64,000 nucleotides of DNA from Halocatena halophila (GCA_027563145.1 CP071309.1:20897-84896), one strand, 5' to 3'. Counted from the stretch's first letter, positions 9,683 to 18,181 are shown. A program made the numbers and translations. The notes: generated from the sequence alone by a model not told the origin.

Positions 9683-10495
9683 ATGGCTCAGATCGGCACA
9701 TTCAGCAAGTACGGGATACCCATCTTCGAGGCCGAGGATGTCCAGGAGCCCGCGATGCCCGTCGATGTCGGTGGACAGATCGGCTGGATCAATCTCGTTC
9801 CGTATTCGAAACGGGACAAACCAGCCGTCTGCTGCAAAATCAACGACGAGCTCTACGGCTCTTCCCATTCGGTGAATTTGATGATCGATGACTTCGAGGA
9901 CAGCGATCTCTCAGAGTACTACTCGCCAAGCAGTTCCGGTTCGGCGTCGATCACATCAGATCCCGACTATCTGCTAACATCAAACTCTGACCATGCGTTG
10001 CTCATGGATGGTGATCAGGATCTCCGTTCGATGCCTGGAGACGGTTTACCATATTATCCCCAACGGGGTGATATCTTCGAGTTCTACATCCGGCCGACTG
10101 ACTTCTACAACACACCGGCGTTTTTCAGAATGAATTTCGGTTGCCAGGGCTACGGAACGAACAATCTCTATCGCATCGAGTGGGAAAGCAATCCGACGCC
10201 GGGTTCGGATCTATCCTTTGAGAAGCGAAAGTATGGAGACAACGTCATCATCCGCGCACCTGCGGATGGTGCTGGCTGCCGCCTCGATCAGACCTACCGA
10301 ATTCTCGTTGACTGGGCGTCGTCGGGGAATCTGTTAGCAGTCGCTGCTTATGATATGAGCGGCGATATCGTTGCACCCGCGGACGGAACGCCACTAACAT
10401 TCGATGACGACGAGTACGTTAGTGGCGGGATTCAGTGGGAATCAAACGGTTATTTTGGAGGAGTAATCGACACCTGTCGTACGCTCCCCCCGTAA
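9683..10495 (+). CDS. Putative virion protein, jelly-roll-like
   Basis: 270 residues. From about residue 70 the alternation of strands (FEDSDLSEYY, FEFYIRP, YRIEWES, YRILVDW) resembles concanavalin-like jelly-roll domains found in adhesion proteins. The N-terminal 60 residues contain a Cys pair. It starts 1 nt after the fibre gene, which suggests a surface or fibre-tip role. No specific family is recognised. Confidence 0.6.
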   Translation: MAQIGTFSKYGIPIFEAEDVQEPAMPVDVGGQIGWINLVPYSKRDKPAVCCKINDELYGSSHSVNLMIDDFEDSDLSEYYSPSSSGSASITSDPDYLLTSNSDHALLMDGDQDLRSMPGDGLPYYPQRGDIFEFYIRPTDFYNTPAFFRMNFGCQGYGTNNLYRIEWESNPTPGSDLSFEKRKYGDNVIIRAPADGAGCRLDQTYRILVDWASSGNLLAVAAYDMSGDIVAPADGTPLTFDDDEYVSGGIQWESNGYFGGVIDTCRTLPP

Positions 10496-10603
10496 CGAGA
10501 GTGTATCTGTTGCCCGTGTCGTTTTGTGACGTTTTTCGGGAGGAGTAGAGTCAGGACCGATCGTGTGATCCACGAAATGATATAGAAACATCAATACAAA
10601 CCA

Positions 10604-12199
10604 ATGCCACTGAAACATGAGAAACCGCTTCAAGGCTACCATCCGTCAATTGGCGGATTTGCAGAACCGGATAAGGACGTTTCACGTCCTGCCGAAATGC
10701 CACAGCGGGATGATTGCGATTACGTCGTATCGAACAGCGATCAGCTTGAAAAGCACATCGTGAAGGATGATGTATCGATCTACCTTGACCAGTCGGCGGG
10801 CGTGATATCGCTCAAGGGGATGGAAGACGTTACTCTCGGCTCTGGCGTCGAGTTGGTTGCGCAGTATTGCGATCCCGACATCGACGGTCGAGGAGCCATC
10901 CTCCATCAGCCCTACTATGCTCGGCACACTTTCAAGATCGGGTACGGAAACGAGCCCCCGACACTCTGGGGAATTTCGTTCCAGGGGCCGATGCTCGCAG
11001 CGGACTGGAACGATCGCGACGACTACCCCGAGCCGCAAAACATCTATTTCGATCCGCGCACCGAGGAGCGAACCCATGGCGGAGAGCTATCGCCGTCGGA
11101 CTGGTACGCTGGTGGCCTGTTCTGTCACACCGCCAAGGACGCCGGGACGTTTCGTGCGATCGGGTGCGAGTTTATGGGCTGGTCTCTTGCCGGGCTCGAG
11201 CTCGGATCGAGAGAACGGGAAACGCAGGCCGAAATCCGGCGCTGTTCATTCCACAATAATCTCATGGAAACCGCTGGGTACGGTGCTGAGTTGTACAACG
11301 GTCACACAGATTTCTCGCGCTGCTATTTCGATCGGAACCGACACGGGATCTCAGCGTTCGGTTACCCCACATTGTCCTATCGGCTCATAGAGTCGCTCGT
11401 CGGCGACGGTCTCGGTGCAGGTCACGCGATCGATTTCCACGATCTCGGAGCAAACCTAAGCAATACGGATACTCCGAATATGGGTGGGAAGTTCTTCACT
11501 GTGAAGCGGTCCACCTTCATGATCACTGGCGACATTGCAGACTACAAACAGGAAGCGATCACACAACGAGGACAGTCTCTCGCTGGGCGGGCATTCCACG
11601 AGAACAAAGGAGATCTCGACATTCCGGGTGATGAGATCACACGCAGTCACTTCTGGCACGAGGAAGAGCCAGAACCATGTGGCGAACAGGGAGATGCGTA
11701 TCGAGAGGGGGCAGATGGAAACAGCTGGACCAGTCTCAACCCTCACGACAACATCTTCGGACCAGAACAATCCAAAGACAAGCTTCGCAAGTACGGCGCA
11801 CCCCGAGCGAATCAATCGGACGATTCAGACAAAAAAATGAGAGAATTAGCAGTACAAGGGTTTGGTCCCGGTGGAAACTATCGAATCCTCGTCGACGGCG
11901 ACGTCCAGCCGACAGACTCCGTTGACAAGCAGGAATCGATCAACAAGAGAAATGATGGGCGAACTTTGATTAAGGGGTCGATCGGTCCCTGGGAGGACGT
12001 GTTTGAGATCGACGAGGACGCCGTCCCGCTTGAGGCTTCTCTTGAGGAAGCACCTGCGAAGATACTACTCGATAAGGAAAACGTTACTGGGGCATTGACA
12101 GGCCCCGCTTTCTCTCGTGAGCTCGATGAGCAGCAGTCCATGATCAAAAAGCTTCGCGAACGACTGGAATCCGCGAAAATCGTCTGGGGAGGTGAGTGA
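10604..12199 (+). CDS. Beta-helix virion or surface protein
   Basis: 531 residues. Residues about 80-300 carry short repeating strands (CEFMGWSLAGLELG, CSFHNNLMETAGYGAEL, CYFDRNRHGISAFG) typical of parallel beta-helix pectate-lyase-like folds. The C-terminus has a short amphipathic coil. A TATA-like GATATAG lies about 25 nt before the ATG, so this gene probably has its own leaderless transcript, unlike the densely coupled genes upstream. Possible roles are receptor recognition or polysaccharide cleavage; no active site is identifiable. Confidence 0.62.
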   Translation: MPLKHEKPLQGYHPSIGGFAEPDKDVSRPAEMPQRDDCDYVVSNSDQLEKHIVKDDVSIYLDQSAGVISLKGMEDVTLGSGVELVAQYCDPDIDGRGAILHQPYYARHTFKIGYGNEPPTLWGISFQGPMLAADWNDRDDYPEPQNIYFDPRTEERTHGGELSPSDWYAGGLFCHTAKDAGTFRAIGCEFMGWSLAGLELGSRERETQAEIRRCSFHNNLMETAGYGAELYNGHTDFSRCYFDRNRHGISAFGYPTLSYRLIESLVGDGLGAGHAIDFHDLGANLSNTDTPNMGGKFFTVKRSTFMITGDIADYKQEAITQRGQSLAGRAFHENKGDLDIPGDEITRSHFWHEEEPEPCGEQGDAYREGADGNSWTSLNPHDNIFGPEQSKDKLRKYGAPRANQSDDSDKKMRELAVQGFGPGGNYRILVDGDVQPTDSVDKQESINKRNDGRTLIKGSIGPWEDVFEIDEDAVPLEASLEEAPAKILLDKENVTGALTGPAFSRELDEQQSMIKKLRERLESAKIVWGGE

Positions 12200-12201
12200 A
12201 C

Positions 12202-12687
12202 ATGCCCGATCACGACGACGGCCTGTATCCTGGTCGCGAAGGAGCGGACGGAGATTATGAACAATCACAACGGTCCGAACTCCCCGCACTCGCCGAACAG
12301 GCCATGACGTTTGAGCAGTCAGAGTCTTCTGAAAAATCTGAGATCATACAACGGGTACGGAACTTCGTCAAGTGGCTCCTTCCCGACGACAGTGATACTG
12401 ACGGAGAAGGGCGCACAGGCTTTCTATCGACACGAGTTGAGTTCCACGCTCTTGCAATCGGTGGGTTCCTGGGATTAATCGCAGCTCATCAGGGTGACGT
12501 TGGGATCCTCTTGACGTTCCTTCTTGGTGGAGCTGCGGGATCACGACTCCCACTACGGTACGAGAAGATCAAGATCACCAAAAAACATCTGCGCCAAGCT
12601 AGGAAAGAACTCCCGTACACAGTCGCATCGTTCGCAGTGGTGTACGGCTACTACACGGTGGACCTTACGACGCTGCTGGGCCAGTAG
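12202..12687 (+). CDS. Small membrane protein
   Basis: 161 residues. The first 65 residues are acidic and hydrophilic. Residues about 70-105 form one or two membrane helices rich in Gly/Leu, and a weaker hydrophobic stretch lies near the C-terminus. A strong ribosome-binding site (GGAGGTGA at 12188) is spaced 6 nt from the ATG at 12202; a GTG at 12196 overlaps the previous stop. The run of three small membrane proteins after the fibres suggests holin-like, anchoring or exclusion functions, but no family is recognised. Confidence 0.65.
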   Translation: MPDHDDGLYPGREGADGDYEQSQRSELPALAEQAMTFEQSESSEKSEIIQRVRNFVKWLLPDDSDTDGEGRTGFLSTRVEFHALAIGGFLGLIAAHQGDVGILLTFLLGGAAGSRLPLRYEKIKITKKHLRQARKELPYTVASFAVVYGYYTVDLTTLLGQ

Positions 12688-12710
12688 ATGACAACACCAC
12701 TTGACTACAG

Positions 12711-12947
12711 ATGGATTATGAAATTTACAGGCGAGTTACTTCAATCGTTAATGGAATTGTCTCGTTCGCTCAGCGTAACCAACGAGAAGCGATGGCCTGG
12801 GGGCTCTTCGTGCTCCTGTTCGTTTACGTCGCTTTGGACTTCGTCCCGCTCGCGTCCGGGTACCAGCCCGACGACGGGATTGTCGGCGCTGTGGGGGCGC
12901 TGCTCATCTCGCTGCTGGCGTCAGGACGGCATCGGAGGGAGCAATGA
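12711..12947 (+). CDS. Small two-helix membrane protein
   Basis: 78 residues with two hydrophobic segments (about 28-45 and 58-70) and a basic C-terminus. An overlapping frame starting at 12688 encodes a Cys/Ser/Trp-rich sequence with no membrane pattern and is rejected as a shadow. The gene overlaps the next by 4 nt (ATGA). Size and topology are compatible with a holin, but this is inference only. Confidence 0.6.
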   Translation: MDYEIYRRVTSIVNGIVSFAQRNQREAMAWGLFVLLFVYVALDFVPLASGYQPDDGIVGAVGALLISLLASGRHRREQ

Positions 12948-13270
12948 TTAGTCCGCTCACAGTCGGTTTAGGGACGCCCGAGCTGCTTCTTTTCCGGATG
13001 GCATTTGCGGCGGGATTTGCTGTCCTTGCTGCTATAATTTTCCTCTCATTTCGTATTGATGCCGACTACAACGATGGTATTTACTGGGTGTTGGGATCAA
13101 TTGCAGGCCTCCTTTTTCTCTTCGCCGCAGGTGGAGAGAATTTTTCTGTTCCGATTCCAGGCTTGATCTGGGGAATCGCCGCGATCTACCTAACGTTCGG
13201 GTTCGGGATCCTGGTAGGATGGCTACTTCCCTACGACGCTGATGTAGCGATGCGACGAGATAGCTACTAA
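12944..13270 (+). CDS. Small multi-span membrane protein
   Basis: 108 residues with three clear hydrophobic helices (about 10-32, 45-62, 70-95) and a short charged tail. It is translationally coupled to the preceding membrane protein. It is the last gene of the tail-side transcript; an inverted repeat follows at 13304. It could be a holin partner or a superinfection-exclusion protein. No family match is claimed. Confidence 0.62.
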   Translation: MISPLTVGLGTPELLLFRMAFAAGFAVLAAIIFLSFRIDADYNDGIYWVLGSIAGLLFLFAAGGENFSVPIPGLIWGIAAIYLTFGFGILVGWLLPYDADVAMRRDSY

Positions 13271-13303
13271 TGGTTGATCTGGGCTACTTCTTCTTTTTTG
13301 ACT

Positions 13304-13344
13304 CTTGTGTAAACATTGTCCTATAGAGCTTGTATTTACACAAG
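13304..13344. repeat. Palindromic site 1 (TTGTGTAAA / TTTACACAA)
   Basis: Ten-base arms CTTGTGTAAA and TTTACACAAG face each other across 21 nt. The same site recurs at 13736, 47543 and 48311. A run of A follows the right arm (13350-13354). It could act as a terminator, operator or recombination site; see the related finding. Confidence 0.75.
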
Positions 13345-13420
13345 GGTAGAAAAACAGAGGTTAGCCCTCAATAGAAATATGGAACACGAATTGTTACCTT
13401 AGGTATAGAGGATCTAAAGG

Positions 13421-13681
13421 ATGTCTGAAAATGGACACCCCAAACTTGATCTCCCAAGCAGATGGGGGATCATTAAGATGGGTGCTACAACCCTTGTGAC
13501 TGAAGAAGTCGATGGAGAGCATATTGTTCGATTCTCACGCACATCAGACTACTCTGGGGGTGATGCTATGGTAGGGGTCTATCGGATCGAGGGCGGGAAA
13601 GCACATGAAGAGTTTCGCGAGCTTGGGGGATCTGAAAAATCTTGGCACGTTTTGCAGGACCGAATTAATAGGGTCAAATAA
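13421..13681 (+). CDS. Hypothetical protein in a palindrome-flanked cassette
   Basis: 86 residues, one small domain with alternating charged and beta-prone segments, no recognised motif. The gene lies alone between two copies of the same 41-bp palindrome. This is the same arrangement as the genes at 47589-48308, so it may be a mobile or separately regulated single-gene cassette. Confidence 0.6.
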   Translation: MSENGHPKLDLPSRWGIIKMGATTLVTEEVDGEHIVRFSRTSDYSGGDAMVGVYRIEGGKAHEEFRELGGSEKSWHVLQDRINRVK

Positions 13682-13735
13682 ATTCCTGATACAAGTTCGC
13701 AAAAAGTCGCGATAGTTTTGTCTCTTCTATCACTT

Positions 13736-13776
13736 CTTGTGTAAATATAGCTCCTACAGAGCAATCTTTACACAAG
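13736..13776. repeat. Palindromic site 2 (TTGTGTAAA / TTTACACAA)
   Basis: Identical arms and identical 21-nt spacer length to site 1, with related spacer bases (CCTA-AGAG in both). It is followed by GGGATTAGAAAAA, close to the GGGTAGAAAAA that follows site 1. It lies between the + gene ending at 13681 and the convergent - operon ending at 13796, so a bidirectional terminator role is possible. Confidence 0.75.
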
Positions 13777-13795
13777 GGATTAGAAAAAATGGAGG

Positions 13796-14008
13796 TCAGC
13801 TGAGCGGTCGATTACCATCGATAGCGATATCGTCGATGTTGTCGGTGAATTTCCGCATACAGTCTTCGCAGAGACGGAGGATCACCAATCCCCCGTCTTT
13901 CTCAAGTCGCATATCTCCCTCTGCGGGAGCGTCCTTGCAGTCTTTGCACATGTCCATGATCTGTTCATCCTCGTCCCACAGTCCAGCTCCAAGTATTGTT
14001 GATGCCAT
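13796..14008 (-). CDS. Small zinc-binding protein (two CxxC)
   Basis: 70 residues. CKDC around residue 21 and CEDC around residue 48 form a likely zinc ribbon. It is the last gene of the leftward operon. The C-terminus is acidic. Tiny CxxC proteins of this type are abundant in haloarchaeal viruses and are usually of unknown function; DNA, RNA or protein binding is plausible. Confidence 0.65.
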   Translation of the reverse strand: MASTILGAGLWDEDEQIMDMCKDCKDAPAEGDMRLEKDGGLVILRLCEDCMRKFTDNIDDIAIDGNRPLS

Positions 14009-14039
14009 TGTGTTACCTATTCACTAATTCAACATAATC

Positions 14040-14174
14040 CTACTCGTCCTGTTCAAGAACTGCAACAGACACGGTCTCACCAGCGAATTCCTTCCCGAGA
14101 GTAATCCGTCCTCTCGAATCCGCTTTGATCTCACTCTTTATATTTTCGTGATCTGTTTCTACGTATACTTCCAT
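14040..14174 (-). CDS. Small protein with an AbrB-like GRITLG motif
   Basis: 44 residues. The core DSRGRITLGKEFAGETVSVA resembles the swapped-hairpin pattern of AbrB/SpoVT-like DNA-binding domains as found in haloarchaea. Similar cores occur in the proteins at 25047-25511 (GRITLGSEYADR) and 52370-52531 (GRISVGRDKSGE). The start ATG lies at 14174, and about 30 nt separates it from the next gene downstream. A transcription-regulator or antitoxin-like role is possible, but no toxin partner is seen. Confidence 0.55.
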   Translation of the reverse strand: MEVYVETDHENIKSEIKADSRGRITLGKEFAGETVSVAVLEQDE

Positions 14175-14270
14175 ATTGTCCACACACACCTATCTACCCA
14201 CTTTCTATTAAAGATTGTGGGCCTATTTCCACAGATACCCATTCAGTGATCCGCTGGGTTATCTGTCGGC

Positions 14271-14378
14271 TTAGTCATCCCGTACCTCACACCCGCACGA
14301 AACAACCCCGTCGTAGTAGGAGACTTTCTTGTTGTACGATCCGCCACAGTACGGACACCGATCGGATGCGTCAGTCAT
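14271..14378 (-). CDS. Tiny zinc-ribbon protein
   Basis: 35 residues with CPYC and CGC, enough for one zinc knuckle. The start overlaps the stop of the upstream gene (TGATG). About 96 nt separate it from the next gene downstream. Function unknown. Confidence 0.55.
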   Translation of the reverse strand: MTDASDRCPYCGGSYNKKVSYYDGVVSCGCEVRDD

Positions 14379-14668
14379 CAGAGTACCTCCTGTGCGGCTT
14401 CTTTCGTAACTGGCTCGTAATGTTCGAGCAGATCCTTTTCGCTGATGAGACGTGGGTTCCCGCCAAGCGTTGAGACCTCACCAATCAAATATTGTTTGAA
14501 GTACCATCCTGGTGGCCCGTAACTATCAACTTCAACGTCGTAATTCCAGACCCGCTCAAGAACGTACCAGAATTCCTCTGGATCATCGTCTCCTGCGAGC
14601 TTGAATGGCTGTCCGCTGTCGAACTTGAACTCAGGGGGATCAGATGGATGGGTGAGATTTTCAGTCAT
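14378..14668 (-). CDS. Hypothetical acidic protein
   Basis: 96 residues with aromatic-rich segments (EEFWYVLERVWNYDVEVDSYG, GWYFKQYL). It starts inside the junction ATGACTGA, where the TGA is the stop of the m5C methyltransferase gene. This recurrent 8-nt junction suggests coupled translation. It is directly downstream of the methyltransferase and might modulate it, but nothing in the sequence proves this. Confidence 0.6.
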   Translation of the reverse strand: MTENLTHPSDPPEFKFDSGQPFKLAGDDDPEEFWYVLERVWNYDVEVDSYGPPGWYFKQYLIGEVSTLGGNPRLISEKDLLEHYEPVTKEAAQEVL

Positions 14669-16145
14669 CACAGGGCACCTCCTGGTCAGTGAACGTTTGA
14701 AGCGATGGCTGTTCGCCAGTAAGCAGTGTCATGCAGAGGGCTTTCGCCAAATTTACCGGGACAGCGTTTCCGATCTGTCGCTTGGTCTCAGTCTTGTTAC
14801 CGGCAAACTGGTAGTCGTCTGGGAAGCCCATCGCCGCTGCGAGCTCGCGTGGCTCAAGCATTCGAAACCGAATGTCCAGCCCCCACGGGAAACACTCCGG
14901 AACAACGAGTGCAAACCTGTCCTTCGTAGTTACTGTCGGGAGCGGCTCGTCGACGGATTGTGGCCCCCCGTTGCCATAATATTCGATAAGATATGGGCTG
15001 GCGAGATATGGATCCGATCCACGAGCGGTGACAGTCGGGTAGGGGTCCTCGATGTCGTGTGTCCGCGGGCGCTGTCCTGAGCGCTCGCTGTGGTACGGCA
15101 CTAGGAACGGCTCGGGGCAATACAGTCCGATGGCCCCCCTCGTTGCAATAGTTGGAAGCGGTCGGTCGAGATCTCTCGCGACTGATCCACCGTGCTGCCC
15201 CAGCACGAATGACCCACACATGTCCTCTTCGTCCCCGCCGTCCGTAGCAACCGCAGCTGGAGCACGCGCGAGAAACGGTTCATCGATTTCAGCCGCAACT
15301 CGAGGGACACGCTCGGCCTTGACAATATTTTTCTGTAGCTTCGAAACCTCCGGCTTGCCGAGCTCCTCAACAGCATTAGCAAAAGGTTCGAGAGTATCGT
15401 GTGTGTATCGTCGGAGGCCCTCGGCGATGCGCTGCATAGTGTTGTTTACTAGCGGCCTCGATCGACTCCAGATCGACTCGCCTCGATCGTCCCAATCAAT
15501 GATCTCAGCAGCCGACCGATAAGGCTCCGTATCGTCGCCTCCCTCCGGTGAGTGGGTCGGTTCCGGGAATTGAGCTCGTTTCCCCTTTCGGCCAGCGACG
15601 AAGAGCCGCCGTCGGGTCGTCGCATCTCCAAAGTCAGCCGCGTTAAGTTCCCGCCAATCAACGGAATAGCCGAGGGCGTGAAGGCTGTTTATCCAGGCTT
15701 CGAAGATTTCACCATTCCGTGAGGGCTGCCCCTCGTGGACAGGTCCCCACGATTGCAGCTCGGTTACGTTCTCTACGAGAAATGCATCGACATTGAGCTT
15801 CTCAAGCCAATCTACTACGTGCCACGGGGATGCCCGCCGCTGCTCGGTGACTGGCTTGCCCCCACGCGCACGTGAAAAATGTGTACATTCGGGAGAAGCA
15901 ACGAGCAGATCGACATTGGGCTCATCCTCGAAGAGATCGGGCGGATGGAGCTCTTCGACGCTCGCATTGTAGTGATCGGCCCACGGATGATTCCGCTGGT
16001 GAGTCTCGATCGCGATATCCCAATGATTGACCGGGATCAGTTCGATCTCACGGTCGAGATCTTCAGCAGCGAGAGCAAGACCAGTGCTCGTTCCGCCACC
16101 GCCACAGAAAAGATCGATTGCTCTGAGTGTACTACTCATCGTCAT
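14661..16145 (-). CDS. DNA (cytosine-5) methyltransferase
   Basis: 494 residues. Motif I is FCGGGG (about 13-18). Motif IV is ASPECTHFS with the catalytic Cys near residue 87; the usual Pro before Cys is replaced by Glu. Motif VI is ENV (about 125-127), and the RRRLF stretch matches motif VIII. A long insertion around residues 230-350 is the likely target-recognition domain. Motifs IX-X occupy the C-terminus (QIGNAVPVNLAKAL). The enzyme transfers a methyl group to C5 of cytosine in DNA. No cognate endonuclease is adjacent, so it looks like an orphan protective methylase. The start overlaps the Dam-type gene by 4 nt. Confidence 0.9.
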   Translation of the reverse strand: MTMSSTLRAIDLFCGGGGTSTGLALAAEDLDREIELIPVNHWDIAIETHQRNHPWADHYNASVEELHPPDLFEDEPNVDLLVASPECTHFSRARGGKPVTEQRRASPWHVVDWLEKLNVDAFLVENVTELQSWGPVHEGQPSRNGEIFEAWINSLHALGYSVDWRELNAADFGDATTRRRLFVAGRKGKRAQFPEPTHSPEGGDDTEPYRSAAEIIDWDDRGESIWSRSRPLVNNTMQRIAEGLRRYTHDTLEPFANAVEELGKPEVSKLQKNIVKAERVPRVAAEIDEPFLARAPAAVATDGGDEEDMCGSFVLGQHGGSVARDLDRPLPTIATRGAIGLYCPEPFLVPYHSERSGQRPRTHDIEDPYPTVTARGSDPYLASPYLIEYYGNGGPQSVDEPLPTVTTKDRFALVVPECFPWGLDIRFRMLEPRELAAAMGFPDDYQFAGNKTETKRQIGNAVPVNLAKALCMTLLTGEQPSLQTFTDQEVPCDD

Positions 16146-17008
16146 GCAACCTCCGTCAACTTTCGCTGCTTGGTTTCGTGATCAACAAACGATGGAGTCA
16201 CTGCTGGATCAAAGTTGCACACTAGGTGCTCGGTCGCCTCCGAGGACTCGCGGCACATTCGGTGGTGTCGATCTCGGGACAACACGTGATAGTCATTTAG
16301 CCCCGAGGGGAGTTCCGAGTACGAGACCATCCAGCGTCCGTTGACATCGGTCAGTGACTCGACGAACTCCGTGTGATCGAACTTCGTGCCATAGTAGTGC
16401 TCTCCCCCAACGTATGGCGGGTCGCAGTAAAACACCACGTCGACGTCGCTGTCGTCGTACTTCTTGAGGATATCCCTGTAGTCTTGGTTCTCGATAATTA
16501 CCTGCCGAAACCGCTCAGACAGCTCATAGATGCGTTCCCGAGCGTTATCGAACGTCCGAGCAGGTGAGCGCTTCGCGCGGACTTTGAATCCGTTCCGCAT
16601 GGCAATCTCACCGGAGAACTGCATATACCGAAGAGTGAAAAACCGGCCAGCACGCTCAATCTCATCCTCTGGACGGTATCCATCGAAGAAGTCCGAAACC
16701 CATTCATCGTATACAGTCCGAGCGTACGGTACTGATCGAACCCACTCAAGAAGTTCGTCCTCACGCTCGCGAAGGACCGTAAAGAACTGTACGAGATCGT
16801 CGTTGATGTCGTTATAGATCTCAACAGTTGACTGGGATTTGTTGTAGAGAACGGCCCCACTTCCACCGAAGACATCCACGAAGCAGGTGTGCGGTGGCAG
16901 TTTTGATAGAATCCACTCACATCTTCGCCCTTTCCCTCCAGGATAGGGAAAGACGGAAACGCAGTTGTTTGGCCGCTCGTACGATTTGATTTTGCTATCA
17001 TTCATCAT
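16142..17008 (-). CDS. DNA adenine methyltransferase, Dam/D12 class
   Basis: 288 residues. An N-terminal PYPGGKG motif (about 21-27) is followed by FGGSG (about 47-51) for AdoMet binding. The catalytic DPPY lies near residue 193, in the D12 class order. These enzymes make N6-methyladenine, often in GATC. The start was set at 17008 because GGAG lies 6 nt upstream on the transcript; an ATG at 17005 is an alternative. It overlaps both neighbours by a few bases. With the m5C enzyme it forms a methylase pair without an endonuclease. Confidence 0.88.
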   Translation of the reverse strand: MMNDSKIKSYERPNNCVSVFPYPGGKGRRCEWILSKLPPHTCFVDVFGGSGAVLYNKSQSTVEIYNDINDDLVQFFTVLREREDELLEWVRSVPYARTVYDEWVSDFFDGYRPEDEIERAGRFFTLRYMQFSGEIAMRNGFKVRAKRSPARTFDNARERIYELSERFRQVIIENQDYRDILKKYDDSDVDVVFYCDPPYVGGEHYYGTKFDHTEFVESLTDVNGRWMVSYSELPSGLNDYHVLSRDRHHRMCRESSEATEHLVCNFDPAVTPSFVDHETKQRKLTEVA

Positions 17009-17390
17009 TGACAACTCCATAATCATCGAGAACAGCAATCACTTCGCGAGCCCATTTGCGGTCTTTCTCTTTTTCTCCTTCACTGAGTTCAGAATACGCC
17101 ATCCAGTTCTGTTCCCATCTGTCCTCCAACTCCTCGGGGATATCGTGATGGTCCGCAACGTATCGTGACCAGGACATCCACTGTCGATGTTCGAGGCCGG
17201 ACAGGGCTTCGATCAGCTCGTCTGGGAGTTCGTCGTCCTGTTCCTGATCTTCTATCGTACTGTCGGCTGCATGAAGGTGTGACTTCGAACAAAACCGATC
17301 TCCTGTGTGTGGATCTCGATGATAACGCTCTCCCAGTTCCCCATCGCAGAACGAACACCGACGATTCTCGCGTTCAGTGTCGTCAGTCAT
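16998..17390 (-). CDS. Zinc-finger plus RyR-domain protein
   Basis: 130 residues from the ATG at 17390. An N-terminal CSFC...FC-x-KSHLH finger (about 12-38) precedes a region (about 65-125) with the RyR-domain pattern: HRQWMSWSRYVADH, a middle EDRWEQNWMAYSEL, then SEGEKEKDRKWAREVI. RyR domains occur in ryanodine receptors and in many phage and bacterial proteins, and they may bind nucleotide-derived ligands. The longer upstream frame is a shadow of the neighbouring gene. The start lies in an exact ATGACTGA junction. Confidence 0.65.
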   Translation of the reverse strand: MTDDTERENRRCSFCDGELGERYHRDPHTGDRFCSKSHLHAADSTIEDQEQDDELPDELIEALSGLEHRQWMSWSRYVADHHDIPEELEDRWEQNWMAYSELSEGEKEKDRKWAREVIAVLDDYGVVNDE

Positions 17391-17763
17391 CGCCCGCCAC
17401 CTCATACGGTTCGATCTCCAGAGTGATCTCGAACTCCCACGACACTCCCGATTGAGGCATCCACCGCCGGACGTTGGAGGCAGGGGCCTGCTTCTCCCGG
17501 ATTGGAATATTTTCCTCCGAGCACAACGTACAGAGTTTTGCCTCGCCCTCCTCGAGTGGCGCATCGAAGACCATCCCCATCGGCTGTCCGGGGGTGGTGT
17601 CAAACGATACCGAGAACTGAGATGCACCAATGGAGAACATCAGCTCTCCGTCGAAGTAACAGCGGACCTTCCCATCGGGGGTTGGGACGAGTGCAGTATC
17701 GGGGTCTGCGTTCCGCTGGTCAACCGGGGGCAACTGGTCACTGTCGAAATCGTCACTCATCAT
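17383..17763 (-). CDS. Hypothetical protein with one CxxC
   Basis: 126 residues, acidic, beta-rich. One CTLC pair (about 76-79) and long strands (GKVRCYFDGELMFSIGASQF, WEFEITLEIEPYEV) suggest a small beta-sandwich. The start at 17763 overlaps the end of the upstream gene (ATGATGAGTGA). No family recognised. Confidence 0.6.
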   Translation of the reverse strand: MMSDDFDSDQLPPVDQRNADPDTALVPTPDGKVRCYFDGELMFSIGASQFSVSFDTTPGQPMGMVFDAPLEEGEAKLCTLCSEENIPIREKQAPASNVRRWMPQSGVSWEFEITLEIEPYEVAGDD

Positions 17764-17866
17764 TGCAGTCCTCCAAGATGTGGTCGATAGCGTCGTCGGT
17801 CTCTCCGTCATTGAGATCGAACATTGAGCCACACTGCTGACACTCGTGAATTAACTCGTCAGTCAT
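17753..17866 (-). CDS. Tiny CxxC protein
   Basis: 37 residues with CQQC near the N-terminus and an acidic helical tail ending in another Cys. It starts with ATGA overlapping the upstream stop. The MTD N-terminus is shared with many proteins of this operon, a by-product of the ATGACTGA-type junctions. Confidence 0.55.
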   Translation of the reverse strand: MTDELIHECQQCGSMFDLNDGETDDAIDHILEDCNDE

Positions 17867-18057
17867 GGGTCTACCTCGTTGTGAACAGCCTTTGCCTCGC
17901 AGATTTTGTCGTCGAACGACATCTCGGGGTCGAGCCGCTCCCAGAGTTCATCGATCTGCGCCCCCCGCAGGACGAACGTCTCGTCGCCGATCTCGAACTC
18001 GGCGGTGCGCGGGACGAACGTCTCGCCGCGAATTCCAAACAGTGAGCCGTCAGTCAT
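17863..18057 (-). CDS. Hypothetical small protein
   Basis: 64 residues, beta-strands followed by a helix, no Cys except one near the C-terminus. The gene overlaps both neighbours by 4 nt (ATGA). No function assigned. Confidence 0.6.
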   Translation of the reverse strand: MTDGSLFGIRGETFVPRTAEFEIGDETFVLRGAQIDELWERLDPEMSFDDKICEAKAVHNEVDP

Positions 18058-18179
18058 GACTCCTCCTCATCCATCGCGTCGATGAGTTTGTCCCACGGAA
18101 CGGCGTCCTCGAACTCGCGTCCTCGAAATTTTCGGTGATAGAATCCCCTCCACTCTATCGTGTTTGAATTGTCAGTCAC
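18054..18179 (-). CDS. Hypothetical tiny protein (GTG start)
   Basis: 41 residues starting from GTG at 18179, 2 nt after the upstream stop. The sequence begins MTDNSNTIEW and has a basic centre (HRKFRGREF) and acidic tail. The centre resembles short KGRE/RGREF motifs of small haloarchaeal proteins. Function unknown. Confidence 0.5.
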   Translation of the reverse strand: MTDNSNTIEWRGFYHRKFRGREFEDAVPWDKLIDAMDEEES

Positions 18180-18181
18180 AA

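Noticed and set aside
12688..12951. Alternative gene overlapping the membrane-protein gene
   Set aside because: It encodes a Cys/Ser-rich sequence without membrane pattern; the frame at 12711 gives a coherent two-helix protein coupled to the next gene.
17391..17630. N-terminal extension of the RyR protein
   Set aside because: The extra Arg/Ser-rich residues are the antisense-like shadow of the overlapping upstream gene; the MTD start in the ATGACTGA junction is preferred.
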